Positions 5,614 through 5,643 of a DNA stretch of 5,643 nucleotides are shown here, one piece after another; within the stretch, counting starts at the first letter, position 1; each line of letters starts with the position of its first letter. Where the stretch lies: NCBI GenBank assembly GCA_021158645.1, contig JAGGUH010000066.1:1-5643 (forward strand). The letters run 5' to 3'. Below the pieces are notes generated by a model. It had not been told where the DNA came from. It made no database searches and saw only the letters and a program-made list of their open reading frames with translations. The position numbers were made by a program, and so were the translations under genes. This DNA is from a bacterium. GTDB taxonomy: Bacteria; Patescibacteriota; Minisyncoccia; UBA6257; JAGGUH01.

Positions 5614-5643
5614 CATTTTGAACATTTAAATTTTGGTTATTAT
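5614..5643. other. AT-rich right flank of the hairpin
   Basis: The last 30 bases hold no gene. Bases 5616-5627 (TTTTGAACATTT) are the exact reverse complement of 5420-5431, so the hairpin is bracketed on its right by an inverted copy of a word from the repeat array. The region continues beyond the window. Confidence 0.5.

Overview
The window looks like a piece of a strongly AT-rich bacterial genome, most likely from the Candidate Phyla Radiation (Patescibacteria, Parcubacteria-like). This rests on the Lys/Glu/Asn/Ile/Phe-rich proteins, the lack of Shine-Dalgarno sequences, protein families I recognise as recurrent in those genomes (a DUF5663-like protein, a LysM-like variant domain, a membrane-anchored 'VxLxDGxxYFGxL' protein, a secreted DUF2330-like protein with a cysteine cluster and a peptidoglycan-binding tail), and AT-rich intergenic repeats. 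UGA is used as a stop in two genes, so the UGA=Gly code of Gracilibacteria/Absconditabacteria does not apply. No taxonomic marker gene is present, so the assignment is an inference.

Six genes, all on the minus strand, fill positions 92-5336. They are packed with gaps of about 30-40 bases and one 4-base ATGA overlap, so they probably form one operon read from right to left. In transcription order they are: a short FtsL/DivIC-like protein with one membrane segment (5336-4968); a 672-residue Lys/Glu-rich protein with a coiled coil, two Gly/Ala-rich membrane segments, a LysM-like region and one DxNDDGxxD calcium-type loop (4935-2917); a small acidic DUF5663-like protein (2882-2580); a membrane-anchored protein with a (PQ)n tail (2546-2055); a secreted DUF2330-like protein interrupted by a ten-cysteine cluster and ending in a peptidoglycan-binding domain (2058-655); and a half-size permease of the DUF318/ArsP-related superfamily (613-92). 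Most products look membrane-bound, exported or wall-binding, so the operon may be a cell-envelope module. No gene here has an assigned enzymatic function, and the link between them is inference from gene order.

The left edge (1-91) holds a clear rho-independent terminator facing right, belonging to a gene outside the window that converges on the operon. Next to it is a 9-bp inverted repeat overlapped by a perfect extended -10 promoter motif. The right edge (5337-5643) has no gene. It carries a degenerate AT-rich repeat array built on TCAAAT/TCAAAA-type words, then a GC-rich two-tier hairpin resembling a REP/MITE element. No tRNA, rRNA, CRISPR array or transposase gene is visible.
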